Shown in pieces: positions 31,001 through 43,100 of a stretch of DNA of 64,000 nt. The stretch is taken from the NCBI RefSeq assembly GCF_035083965.1, contig NC_089739.1, positions 7,428,001 to 7,492,000 of the forward strand, written 5' to 3'. The stretch is from Branchiostoma lanceolatum (Eukaryota > Chordata > Leptocardii > Amphioxiformes > Branchiostomatidae). Every line of letters starts with the position of its first letter. Position 1 is the stretch's first letter. The position numbers and the translations under genes were made by a program. Under the pieces are notes generated by a model that saw nothing but the letters and a program-made list of their open reading frames with translations, ran no database searches and was not told the DNA's origin.

Positions 31001-33808
31001 TTCAGTCCCTTATGAGAAAAGGGGCCCCGCCGGGTTCACGGGTTGTTTCTTTTTGCCCATCGGACACCCTGCGGTTGCCGGGATATTTTTGGGCCCATAT
31101 AGTCACCTGTTGTGTCAATCCTTCCACAAATTTGGTGAATCTTGATAAATGAATAAATAAACATGTATTTTCTCAACAGGGAAGTGTGCAGCGACATCGC
31201 TGAGATGACACCCGATCATCGCGACAAAAAGTGGAGGTGTGTGCCTGGCTTTTTCAAAGGGACATCCTCTTGGTTGGTTGGTGACTGCCCAGACGACTGG
31301 GCAGATGACGTCACACGACAACAATGTATAAAGGATGTGGATTCTTTCAACCCTAGCGATCTGACTTACCGGATGCCCGTTCAGGAGGTATCAACAAGTG
31401 TCCCCTATAAAAACATATTCTGTGCTTTCTGTAACAATATATCTTTGGCAGACGTAGTAGCTTGGGATTCCACAGTTGAGTGTACTGGCCTGATAACATC
31501 GTCTACACACACCGCCCCAAATACACAAGTGTACCACACCATCATTGGGAATGACACGGAGTGTCTTGGGATCAACAGATTAGCCTTCGTAAACCCGTAT
31601 AGCAGAAAGTGTTTTTACCATGAGGTTGATTCGTCCAGTATCAACTGCAATGAGTCTGCCTGCATGTCCTATAGGCTCTATATGAAGAGTGGGTATGGAT
31701 CTTATCATCATTTTAAACCTTACAATAACATACACTGTGCGCTTTGCGAAGGTATGTCTCCTGCTGCAGTTACAGAGTTGACACCGTGTACGTTTTATGG
31801 TGGTTCAGTGCACAACTGTTTTCCAAACTGTATTTCACTGACACACCTTTTCAATTTCGATGATGATGATGACAAAAGCAGCTCCTCCACTCATTGCCCC
31901 CTGGGCAGTGTATACGATCCATTTGTAGACACGTGCAGGCTTCTGAAGGATGACCAAACGACCGATGGCCCAGCAAACAAAAGTGTGTCATTACAAAACT
32001 GCAGCGAACCCGCTTTGTCGTTCACAGCGGAAGAGTTCCATGTCCTTCCCAATGGTAGTGTCCATCTCCTGAGTTCGAACGTGACATGCCCAGCTGAGCA
32101 GGTGGCCATTCAGAACACATCAGCCTTGGTCTGCGGAGAGTGCATACTGCAGTACTTCTCCAACCACACACGTGGAGGTGAAACGACTAACCCTTGGGAG
32201 GCCGATCAAGGTTACTTGACGCTAGGCCTCGTGGTAGTGTCTGCCGTAGCGGTGGTTGCTTTCGTCGTCTACTCAGCTCGGCCCGAGCAGTGGAAAAAGA
32301 TGTCGGGGAAGCTGAAGGTCCAGATGATCTTATGTATGACGATTGCTGAATCCCTGTTCGTGGGGAGAGTCCTTGTGGACCCAGGGCCTGCCTGTATCGG
32401 CCTTGCGATACTGCTCCACTACCTTCTGCTGGCCTCTTTCTCCTCCATGAACGCGCTGGCTTTGGACCTCTTCCTGACGTTTCGTCAGCATGCCGAACGA
32501 GCTTCGCTGCGGAAGTACATGCTGTACACGTGGTTGATGCCGGTACTTTTCGTCGGTCTGACGGCGTTTGTGGACTTCTGCCCCTGCAGTAGTATCCGTG
32601 TGGGGTACGGGCAGAATGCCTGCTGGATCGGTAACCCCATCGGTAGCTTGGTCGTTTTCGGAGCTCCTGTGCTCTGTGCTCTTCTGGTCAACTTGGTCCT
32701 AATCATCCACACTTTGTTGGCCATACGCAAGTCGTTCAAGATAGCAGACGCTGCTTTGGTCCGCTCGGACAGCAGCAAGGCATGGGTGTACCTGCGTATC
32801 TCCTTTCTGACGGGGTTCACCTGGATAATCGGCTTCGTTCTGCCGTATGCCCACAGCAGGGCCCTTGAGTACATCTTCATCGTGCTGAATGCTTCTCAGG
32901 GCCTTCTGCTGACGCTTCTGCTGACCCTGACATCCGATGTGATGCTGACTTGGATGACTAAGATCAGAGAGCGCTTCCGTCCGAGTAAACCTCGCCAGGG
33001 CGCCGGACGACGCACCACCGCCACCGCTAGTAATCAGAAAAGCTCCGCCCGGGCTACTAAGGCGACTGTAGCCGGAACCAACACTACAGACATAGAAATG
33101 GCAACTCGGGGCCGCAACACTAAAGCGAAGGCAGCAGCTGGGCCTAAACCTGCTACAGACATGCCAGTGACAGCTCGGGTCCGTAACACTAAAGTGAAGG
33201 CGGCTGGGACTGACCCTGCTACAGACATACCCATGAAGGCTTTGGTCCGTAACACTGAAGCGAAGGTAGCTGGGGCTGACCCTGCTACAGACATACCCAT
33301 GAAGGCTTTGGTCCGTAACACTGAAGCGAAGGTAGCTGGGGCTGACCCTGCTACAGACATACCCATGAAGGCTTTGGTCCGTAACACTGAAGCGAAGGTA
33401 GCTGGGGCTGACCCTGCTACAGACATAGCCATGAAGGCTTTGGTCCGTAACACTGAAGCGAAGGTAGCTGGGGCTGACCCTGCTACAGACATACCCATGA
33501 AGGCTTTGGTCCGTAACACTGGGGCGAAGGTAGCTGGGGCTGACCCTGCTACAGACATACCCATGAAGGCTTTGGTCCGTAACACTGAAGCGAAGGTAGC
33601 TGGGGCTGACCCTGCTACAGACATAGCCATGAAGGCTTTGGTCCGTAACACTGAAGCGAAGGTAGCTGGGGCTGACCCTGCTACAGACATACCCATGAAG
33701 GCTTTGGTCCGTAACACTGAAGCGAAGGTAGCTGGGGCTGACCCTGCTACAGACATACCCATGAAGGCTTTGGCCCATATGCATGTTGAAGAGATCGAAG
33801 AACACTAA
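24808..33808 (+). CDS. Mosaic 7TM receptor: discoidin-like, LDLa x3, kringle x2, SMB, secretin/Methuselah-like GPCR
   Basis: Ten exons: 24808-24889, 25887-26282, 26888-27001, 27447-27584, 28682-28777, 29217-29456, 29684-29747, 29899-30089, 30692-30842, 31180-33808. They join in frame to 1366 residues. Order: signal peptide (1-24); F5/8C-like domain (~28-159); LDLa 1 (160-197), LDLa 2 (~205-243), short LDLa 3 lacking two cysteines (~244-275); kringle 1 (276-355); kringle 2 (356-440, split by an intron); somatomedin B (~449-492, CNCDKDC...GDCC); cysteine modules with YKNIFCAFCNN and YNNIHCALCEG (~570, ~685); seven helices from ~836 to ~1080; cytoplasmic tail with eight 22-residue repeats (33239-33766). 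The helices resemble family B/Methuselah-like receptors (CWIGNP before TM5, FTWIIGF in TM6). No GAIN/GPS cleavage motif precedes TM1, which separates it from typical adhesion GPCRs. Ligand unknown. The 30090 donor (gtgatc) is weak but phase-consistent. Confidence 0.88.
24937..25066 (+). repeat. CT-rich microsatellite in intron 1 of the mosaic receptor
   Basis: A pure (ct) run of about 60 bp is followed by (ctctcg) variants. It makes open frames on both strands that are only low-complexity. Confidence 0.95.
26330..26830 (+). repeat. Imperfect GATGATGTT/GAT microsatellite, ~500 bp, intron 2
   Basis: Long run of gatgatgttgatgatgat variants with interruptions between exons 25887-26282 and 26888-27001. 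The opposite-strand Ile/Asn-rich open frame is an artefact of the triplet repeat. Confidence 0.9.
27210..27478 (+). repeat. Intron-to-exon duplication, copy 1 (LDLa 2 acceptor)
   Basis: Intron end and first ~32 coding bases (PTSVSVPD-RC) before LDLa 2. The coding part and the 3' intron match 30520-30723 before the somatomedin-B exon: shared marks are the aaggc..ggctat segment, gagaagttg, ttagctgttctac and the identical coding run gatccaacgtctgtgagcgt. Confidence 0.85.
28265..28465 (+). repeat. Interspersed repeat family B, copy 2
   Basis: Same family as 18768-18965, in intron 4 of the mosaic receptor. Begins ccggtataaccgccgttcgg and ends around ggcaacgagttccactcta-like sequence. Confidence 0.8.
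28512..28665 (-). mobile_element. SINE family A, 5'-truncated fragment on minus strand
   Basis: Contains the reverse complement of the family A body: gtgctcgaggcgcacctcct, cgtcccttccgaaagac, gcagccccaaccgag. Ends about 16 bp before the LDLa 3 exon and so lies against its acceptor region. Confidence 0.7.
30520..30723 (+). repeat. Intron-to-exon duplication, copy 2 (somatomedin-B acceptor)
   Basis: Partner of 27210-27478. After the shared linker the coding sequences diverge completely: LDLa in copy 1 and somatomedin B in copy 2, so acceptor and linker were reused for unrelated modules. Confidence 0.85.
33239..33766 (+). repeat. 66-bp coding repeat x 8 (22-residue repeats in receptor tail)
   Basis: Unit translates as ALVRNTEAKVAGADPATDIP plus MK. 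Eight near-identical copies (IAMK in two, GAK in one) follow two or three older, diverged units from ~33060. The unit length is divisible by three and stop-free in all relevant frames, so long opposite-strand frames here are artefacts. Copy number is likely polymorphic. Confidence 0.97.
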
Positions 33809-33860
33809 AGACAATAGCTTGGCTAACATTCCAGAATGTGACTAATTAGTGCCGCATAAG

Positions 33861-34092
33861 GGATGTCCCTGTAGCTCAACGGGTAGCAGCCTCACAGTTG
33901 AGCTTCTGGTTCAAACCTGGGTAGGACATCTCGGTTGGGGCTGCTCCCGTCTTTTGGAGGGGGGGGGCGTGTTCGAGCATATTAAGGGGGGAAGGACAGG
34001 CAATCCCTCCCTGTAAAAATATACCCTGCTACTGAAACAGCAACGAAACTTGCAGACCTATGTACGTGCCACAAGGTGAACAACAAGAACAA
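33861..34092 (+). mobile_element. tRNA-derived SINE, family A, directly after the receptor gene
   Basis: A-box-like tagctcaacgggtagcagcc and B-box-like ggttcaaacctgg, then gacatctcggttggggctgc and accctgctactgaaacagca. Starts 52 bp after the receptor stop codon, so it probably lies in its 3' UTR. Confidence 0.8.
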
Positions 34093-37000
34093 TTACCACA
34101 CAGAATGTTGAAGAGCAAATCTCATTAAGGTACAAGAAGAAAAACCGGATAGCCTTAGTATCCAAATTGCTACATAGAATTTTTTTAAAGAAACTACATG
34201 GTAGCCACATTATGCAAAACACATTATCGTAACCAATTTGTCAGATGAAGAAAAAGAGCTATCCACAGGTAAACTCTACGGCGACCAGATGCCATGATAA
34301 TCTACCCGAAATTTGTTGAATGATTTTATTCCGTACCAAATTACAGACGACCCTCCCCAAGACTCACACACAGACACGCGCACACACACATACTCACTCA
34401 CACGCAAACATACAGAGAGAGAGAGAGAGTTGATCATTTAGAAATTTAGGGAACAATGAATGTGGTAATTGCGAAGCCACATCGTAAAGGTGAATACCCA
34501 CAACATTACCTTAGAAACAAGTTGATTCTTTTCAAACGACTTTTTTCATTGACTGTGATACACTTCTAAAATCACTGTAATCTAGCGCTATATGGTCCGT
34601 TATATCAACATGATCCAATTGTAGTATTAATGATTTATTGTGAAAACAGGAGAGAAGTTTAATAAAACAAGATTCTTTTGATGACAAGAAGCCTTATTTA
34701 TCTATTCATTAATGGATCTTCAGGGTAGTCCCTTAAAATTTAATGTGTAACCATATAATCTTAGAGTAAGACACGCCTGATGTAGTGTAGGTCTCTTTAC
34801 GTGTGTGAGTGACAAGGCAAGCAGGCAGAAGCGCCTATCATGTTACAATGAGTATGACAGTCGACACTATAAATCCAGAATGCCACTCTAAATCCGGAGT
34901 TCATGTTGGAAAACAATAACATCATCTGATACTGATGATGTTATATCATGATGCAGAATACAAATAAATAGAGGGAAACAAATTTTGTTCTATATGATAC
35001 ACAGTTTGCCCAAATTCTGTCCGAGATTTCTAGAATTCTGAAAAATTCCGCAGAATCCTGAAAAGTCCTCAGAATTCTGAAAAGTCCGCAGAATTCTGCC
35101 AGATTACGCAGAATTCTGAAAGATTACGCAAAAATCTACAGACAGAATTTTGCAGAATTTCTTATGTCTCTGGATACGTCTAATTGTTACCTAGATATAC
35201 AGTATTGATAACTTTTGTTTCATCATACTTGTAGACAGTCATTCGTTTGAACAATTTACTTATTAGAAAAAATTAAAGCTTTCCGGATAAACTCGTAGAG
35301 TGTCTTTCTGCATTATGAGTGTCGCCTGTTGTATCTGAAACTATAACTAAAGGACAATATCTAGCCAAGATATATTTTGAGAATTCTGTAATGATAATGA
35401 TAATTTTTTGTTTAAAATACATGCCCGAGGCTAATTGCAAGTGGATTAAAACAAGCGTGTGATATCAAATAAAATAGCTAAACAAGATATGAAAAAAAAA
35501 GAGACCAACGTTGACATCTTATAAAGCTAGATTATAACCTAAATTACAACGTTCTTCTTCTACTATCATAACATGGGGCTTCTCTGAAAGGAGTGGAGAA
35601 TGACGCAACTCACGTTTTAGTAATAAGTGTGTATGATATTACATACTTCGAAATGAGTAGACTGCAGTAAAAGGTTTCGATCTTTTAACCGTTGTGAATT
35701 AGGGAATGCACGCGCACCATAAACAGCACAAACTCAAACTTTGCACGCATTCTCTTAACAGGCAACTCTTCTCTATTTCGACATTGAAGGAAATATCTTT
35801 AGTTTTCTATTGTTATCGTTTCAAAAAAAGCTTATTCTCAACACTTTATAGCTGTGAGTTGGTACTATTTTTCATTGATTGTAACTAACAATAAACTTAT
35901 ATCCGGTTTTCGGTTGTCCGATCATGTCTTTATTATCATTATTATTATCATTATTATTATTATCTATTAATACAATTAATACAATAGGGGGTGTTTAGAA
36001 AAATGTATACCGGTAACTATAATTCTGTTGTATTATCAGATCAGTAATATAGCCAGGGCAGCACGCATCTAAATCTTTGTATTAGGTTAGGCCTTTTGGG
36101 CATTAAGCAGCTCAGACTCAAGAGTAACCTCTGTAGCAAATCCCATCTCTTTAGACTCAAGGCTAAGCACTGAGCACCCCGTCATGTCACCCTCCACTAA
36201 CCCTTCTGGATTAAACCTGTACATGTATTAAAGGCACGGTCCAGTCTTGGTCCCAGTCTATCGCCAAGTTGAAGAGCATAACAAATTGGAAATGTCCCCT
36301 GGCCAAGCACCGTGCAGAAATAAGCAAATAAGCAGAAATACAGCACAGTTGCATAGTCACATGCTATTTTATTTGATTCACAGCCATTCCAGACAAAATG
36401 CTGGCATGCATGGTATTCTCTGAACATCTTGAAAAGTATCTGTACGCTATAAATTGATACAGTTTGAAAATTCTTTTATCGACGTAATGTGATACAAGTT
36501 AAAGAAATAGTTATTCTATTTAAGGAGAATGATTTACAAATTCCTCAAGCGTTCCTAAAATTAACCACGAATTATTCCTTCAATAACAAAAAAAACTAAG
36601 ATAAATCAAATTTCAGTGAACCTAAAAAGAAATGAGTGTCCGTACCAATGAACACAATACATTAAAATAGGGTTAAATGTAGCTATTGGACATACACATG
36701 CAGCAAAAAGATATCTCGAAAATCCATCCATAATATCAAACTTGGTGTATTATATGTTTAAATGCTTAGGAATATGACAAGGATTGTCTACTATTTCCAC
36801 ACAAAAAAGTTCATCAAAAACGTTGGCACAGTATAGAAAAATGTGCCAGTATACATGCACCTAATAAAGTGAGGTTCATTAATTAATTAAGTCATGAATA
36901 TCATCTCACGCACAGCCAGCATAGTCAATAGTATGACTTTTTAGGCGTGTAATAGAAGGTGGTGACAGCACTTAATTCTCATTTCTCACGTATTACGCTA

Positions 37001-37150
37001 AATTCAGGATGGAACCAACTATGCTTTATGCAAACTGTGGTAAGCTAGCTCCGATTAACATGAAATCAAGAGGCTATCGCTGAAAATCCTTTGACGAAAA
37101 AGAAATCGAACGTCAAATGCGATGATGACCTCGCTTGATTCAAACGTTAT
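34093..37150. other. Convergent intergenic region with simple repeats only
   Basis: Contains a CA/GA-rich run (34375-34430), a ~20-bp tandem repeat (35030-35165) and ATT runs (35930-35970). AATAAA on the minus strand at ~36368-36373 could end the minus-strand mosaic gene. I see no gene. Confidence 0.55.
35030..35165 (+). repeat. Short tandem repeat with cagaattctga core
   Basis: About six imperfect copies of a ~19-20-bp unit containing gcagaattctgaaaa. AT-rich and non-coding. Confidence 0.85.
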
Positions 37151-40100
37151 CTATCGGTAGAAGATTTGAAGGCCCAGGGCAAGAGCTGTCATCCAAAGCG
37201 AGGCTCGGTCGCGGGCCCCACCGCTCCCTGCATAGAATCCTGTAATTAGAAACAGAACAGTAATGATAATGATAATAATATCATCAATACGCCCTATTGG
37301 GCTGACTACAGGCAAACGTAGTAATAAAGTGATGGTAGTACATGCACGATTGAAAGGAATATTACCTTTATTGCTCAAATGTTGCATGAGATACAACGAA
37401 TGGGAACTTGAACTACTAAACTACAACCCTTGGAAACTAATCTGCTCTACAAAAGACTATTTATGTAGAATGGAAAAATCTCCTTGTTTCAATCTTTGAT
37501 GGAATTTCTAACACTCTGCAGGGGAGAGAGTGAGGGATAGAAAGAAAGAGAGAGAGAGTGTGTGTGTCTATTGTACCTGGCTGTCCTTCGGACGATCCAC
37601 CGCCGCTGGTTGGTTCTGCAGTTGCGTCCTGACCGACGGCCGGTTCTTCATCTGACTCGTCAGCAGCGGGTGGATCTTCGGGTCCTATACGGTCGACAAC
37701 CCGTTCTTCCCCAGCCCCTGTCCGGTTGTCAGCCCGTCCTTCTCCGGTCCATGTCTGGTCAGGAGGCCGGCCTAAAGGATTGTTTGGTATTATTCAACTA
37801 TGAGTAAACAGACACAGACAAGGTGACGACGCACTCAACTTATATTAGTTCCACCATCAATCAAGAAAAAGAATGGAAATAACAAAGATACGTCAAGCCT
37901 TTTTACCGAGTAAAAAAAATACATAGCCAGCATAGAACAGGAGACCATCAAAACTGGAAGTTCTGTTGCAGCCCCAAGGAGAGTCGCTAGGGGCTCTCCA
38001 AATCTATCTTTGATAGGACATGACCTAACCACATTTCATGATACCCCATCCATAGCTTCATGCGTTATGCTGCTAAACCACGCATGCATACATCCAAACG
38101 CTACCGATAACATAACCGTCTTGGCGAAGGTAACAATGTGTAACAAAGAAAATTTTCTGACCGACGCTCTCGCCGGCTATTTCTGCGACGCCGCCACACC
38201 CCTGCTCGTCCTCCTCTGCCAGACAGTCCGGGTGGCCGTCACAGATCATGTGGTCTGGCACGCACACAGGGTCCGGGACGCCGGGGAACCCACAGGAGAA
38301 TGTGGAGCAAGCCTCTTCGGTCTTTTCAAGTTGACCTGCCAAAAGCCGATTAATAAAAAGATCGGTAGTTGAAACAGTGTTGACAGCCACTCCATGGGTA
38401 TGGCGAGTCGATCTACGTGGATTTTTTATCAGTTCTTGAAACAGTAGTCGATACTTAGTTGAAACAGTAAGCTTTAGAGTCAGCATTTAAAAAAAGAAGT
38501 AAAGGTCCCATGATCGTTTGCGAACCGCATGACAATGTAATGCAAGCATGTCCTAGACCTGTCAATAGCCAATTGTCTTGTCACCATTTGTAGGTATTCA
38601 TCACATGGCTTACTCATTCGATAGTAAAAGCCAAGGTGAATCAATGCCTCTAACAATAGAAAAGTTCTTCGTTATGTAAAATGTTTAAAGTGAGCCTTTC
38701 CTGGGTCTTTTAAAAGCTAATTTAATCAAGAACACGTAAATGTCCCGTGGCTTTTATGGGGCCATAGGGGCAGCGAGTTGTTATCGTCTGTGTCCAGGGC
38801 ACGATACTGAAAGGCGGAGCCCAACCCTCTCCTTCCACTGCCTTTTACCTCCTCAACCGAAGTCAGGTGCCCAATTTTACACCTGGGTGGAGTGAGGAAA
38901 GTCTTGTAAAGTGTCTTTCCCAAGGGCACAACATCTGTGGTATGTCAGGGGATTTGAACCCAGGACCTCTGGGTTCTGGGCCAAACACCCTAACCAATAC
39001 GCCAACACGACGCCACCTTTCATCATGTGCATCTTAGTAAAACATCTTTAACATACAACAAAACGTTCTCAGCGTACTCACCACAGCTTTGCTCATCCTC
39101 CTCACCCAGGCAGTCGGCAGCCCCGTCACAGACGAACACGTCCGGGACGCAGGACGCGTTACCGTAGACGGACGGGCAGTTGTAGCTACAGGAACCGAAC
39201 CAGGTTTCCAGAGCCAGTTCAACTGTAATCCAAGAATTCGTACAATCGTCAGCCTGGCCCAGTTTTTAGCAGTTACAGATAGAGTCCAAAAGGTTGGAGT
39301 ATGTATACTAATAGTAGACTTCGTTCGTTCCTTCGTTCATACCCCTGTACTGTCTAGTGGCACATAGGGCAGCATGTTTCCTTGCCGTTTCTGTAGCAGG
39401 TTATATTTTTAGTTATTATTGTGAGTCTGCTACTATGTACCAGTACTGTAGAACTACAGGGATACTCCACTAGTATAACTGCCCTTGGAGTGACTGGTCA
39501 AGTCTCCGATGTTGGCTAAGTTGGACAGGCGGGACAGAAGCTTACAGTGCCGATAAAACCAAGCCTACAGCCTTGGGAGAGACTGGAGACCCAGGTTCAA
39601 ATTTTGGGAGGGGCATCTCGGTTGGGGCTTCACCCGTCTTTCGGAAAGGGGATAAAATGGGGGTCTTGTGTTTGAGGAGTTGCCTCGAGCATGTTAAAGG
39701 GGGGAGGGCTAGCAACCCCTCCCAGTAAAAATATACCCTGCTATAGTAAACCTGCTGACCTATGGGCCGCTAGACACCGAAGACCAGGTTACCACTTACC
39801 CTGTCTTGGATCTTCGTCTTCTCCCTGCCTGCAGTTCTCCTGGCCGTCCGCTAGCTGGTGTGGTGGGACGCAAATCTCCGCCACAAAGGCGGCTGTGTTC
39901 ATACACTTGAAAAAGCAGCCCCTGGATGCTGCAGGAAAAATAAGAAGTCGAAGATTTCATACCTCCGTGCGGTCCATCGAAGCGTCGGCATGTGAAAGAC
40001 ATTGCTTGTGTGTTAATGGTCTCTATAACCAGAGATCATTAACCTGATTAAATATTCACCAATGTAAAGGTAAAGGGAAGATCTGTGGCACCAGAAGCAG

Positions 40101-43100
40101 GGGAGGCCACGCAGGAGATGGGGAGATGGCATCAGGGACTGGACAGGAAGGTCACTGGCAAACTATACACAGAGGACGTAGGACAGGGAAGGATGGAGGA
40201 AGCTTGTGCAGAAGGCGACCATGGTCCCCGACGCTCAAGATGAGGATGGGGCAAGTTGAAGGTGATGGGTTTACATGTAACTATCTTCATTAGTAACCAA
40301 TCTGATATTTACCTTTCTCATTCTTGCACCCCTCTTCATCCTCCCCATGCAGACAGTCCGCGGTGTTGTCACAGATCCATCTCTTGGGAATACACGGGTC
40401 ACCTGACTCCGTCTCACAGCGCAACACGCACTCTGTCAAGGGAACAAGGAATGAATGAGTGGGTGAATGAATAAATGAATGATCTACTTAACTGTATACA
40501 AAAATGGAATACATGTAGATGTTCGTGATAAAATTATCATGAATGCTTCAGTTCTAGTAACAGAAAAGGAAAAGTTGCTCATGATACATTAATAACAAGG
40601 AAGGAGGGAAGAAAGAAAAAGAGCTTTAGATCTAATAACCATAACTAGTAGTCGTACAATAATAAGTTACTGTGTTCGACTTCTTAATTTGTACATGTGA
40701 ATATGTAGACCAGCAAAGTTTTGCTATGTCTCTTTGAGGGCATATAAGGACATTGAACTTGGCCGACTTACCCATTTCTTCACAGTTAGCCTCGTCCTTT
40801 CCCGTCGAGCAGTCATTGATGCCGTCACAAGCCTGCGTGTCGTGGTACCTTTCAGAGGCTCTCTTCAACCTCCTGCTGGCTGGAGCGGGTCCGGAGTGCA
40901 TGTCACCGGATCCGGATTGAGCCTGCGTGCCGTGGTACCTTTCAGAGGCTCTCTTCAACCTCCTGCCGGCTGGAGCGGGTCCAGAGTGCATGTCATCGGA
41001 ACCGGATTGAGCCTGCGTGTCGTGGTACCTTTCAGAGGCTCTCTTCAACCTCCTGCCGGCAAGACCGGATCCGGAATGCATGCCGCCGGCTGAAGGGGAT
41101 CCGGATTGAGCCAGGGTGTTGTGGTACTTTTCAGACACTCTCTTTGACCGAGTATCGAATGGGGTAGATTTACTGGCTGGACCATGAAAGCCTCCGGGTG
41201 TAGCTAATCGGGAGCGAGCACGAAAGCTGCGGGATGAAGAGGCCGAGGATTTTGAACGACGCCATGGAGAGGACGCCACTCTGGATTTACGACGGACGCC
41301 ACTGGTTCTAGCGGGAACGGAACGGATGTCGCGGTGTGGACTGAGTCCGGACTCAAAGCCGTCGTCTGTAACGGGTCCGGATTGCATGACGTCGCCTGGA
41401 GCAGGTAGGGATTCCAAGCCACCGCCGCCCAGATCAGGTAGGGATTCAAAGCCACCGCCTAAATCGGGTAGGGATTCAAAGCCACCACCTAGACCGGGTA
41501 CATATTCAACGTCTCCACCTAGACCGGGTGCTGGTTCAATGCCACCGCCTAGATCGGGTAGGGATTCAAAGCCACCGGCTAAACCTGGTCCGGAATCAAA
41601 ATCACCTCCTAAACCGGGTACGGATTCAAAGTCTCCGCCTAGACCGGGTGCGGGTTTGATGCCGCCGGCTAGACCGGGTAAGGATTCAAAGCCACCGCCA
41701 CCTTGACCGGGTAGGGATTCAAAGCCACCGCCTAGATCGGGTAGGGATTCAAAGCCACCGCCTAGATCGGGTAGGGATTCAAAGCCACCGCCTAGATCGG
41801 GTAGGGATTCAAAGCCACCGGCTAGACCGGGTGCGGGTTCAATGCCACTGGCTAGACCGGGTAAGGATTCAAAGCCACCGCCACCTAGATCGGGTAGGGA
41901 TTCAATGCCACTGGCTAGACCGGGTGCAGGTTCAAAGTCACCGCCTAGACCGGGTGCTGGTTCAATGCCACCGGCTAGACCACCGCCTAGAACTGGTGCG
42001 GGTTCAATGCCACCGGCTAAACCACCGCCTAGAACGGGTGCGGGTTCAATGCCACCGGCTAAACCACCGCCTAGACCGGGTGCGGGTTCAATGCCACCGG
42101 CTAGACCACCGCCTAGAACTGGTGCGGGTTCAATGCCACCGGCTAAACCACCGCCTAGACCGGGTGCGGGTTCAATGCCACCGGCTAAACCACCGCCTAG
42201 AACGGGTGCGGGTTCAATGCCACCGGCTAAACTACCGCCTAGACCGGGTGCGGGTTCAATGCCACCGGCTAGACCACCGCCTAGAACGGGTGCGGGTTCA
42301 ATGCCACCGGCTAAACCACCGCCTAGACCGGGTGCGGGTTCAATGCCACCGGCTAAACCACCGCCTAGAACGGGTGCGGGTTCAATGCCACCGGCTAAAC
42401 CACCGCCTAGAACGGGTGCGGGTTCAATGCCACCGGCTAAACCACCGCCTAGAACGGGTGCGGGTTCAATGCCACCGGCTAAACCACCGCCTAGACCGGG
42501 TGCGGGTTCAATGCCACCGGCTAAACCACCGCCTAGAACGGGTGCGGGTTCAATGCCACCGGCTAAACCACCGCCTAGAACGGGTGCGGGTTCAATGCCA
42601 CCGGCTAGACCACCGCCTATAACTGGTGCGGGTTCAATGCCACCGGCTAGACCACCGCCTAGAGCGGGTCCGGATTGAGAGTCGCCTTGAGCTAGATGGT
42701 CGAAGTCTTCAGGTGTATACCGACATTCGTTGAACTGGCTGTCGATTTCTACAAAAAAAAAGACCGGACAGAAACTTTATGTAATATATAGTTAGACAAA
42801 CGTATAGTCGTATTGCCTTAGGTTTGAAAGTCAATTTTCTCTTTTGATGAGATATTTCGGAGGAGATGTTTTGTTAAACAATATCATGACCCACTGCTAT
42901 CTAGAGTTCCAAATCACCTCTATTTAGAATTAGAGCTCACTTTTATTCAGAATTAGGGCTCATCTCTATCTAGAAATAGAGCTCATCACTATCTAGAATT
43001 AGAACTCACTTCTTTTATCTAGAATTAGAACTTACTTCTATTCAGAATTAGAGCTCACTTCTATTCAAAATTAGGGCTCACTTCTATTTAGAATTGGAAC

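Noticed and set aside
32699-33829. Long minus-strand open frames (376 and 242 residues) opposite the GPCR tail
   Set aside because: They exist because the 66-bp repeat is a multiple of three and free of stops on the other strand. The plus-strand frame has splice support and 7TM homology.
41326-42678. Plus-strand Pro-rich frames of 126-278 residues
   Set aside because: Shadows of the minus-strand repeat exon, which has agreeing splice phases on both sides and a partial LDLa at its end.
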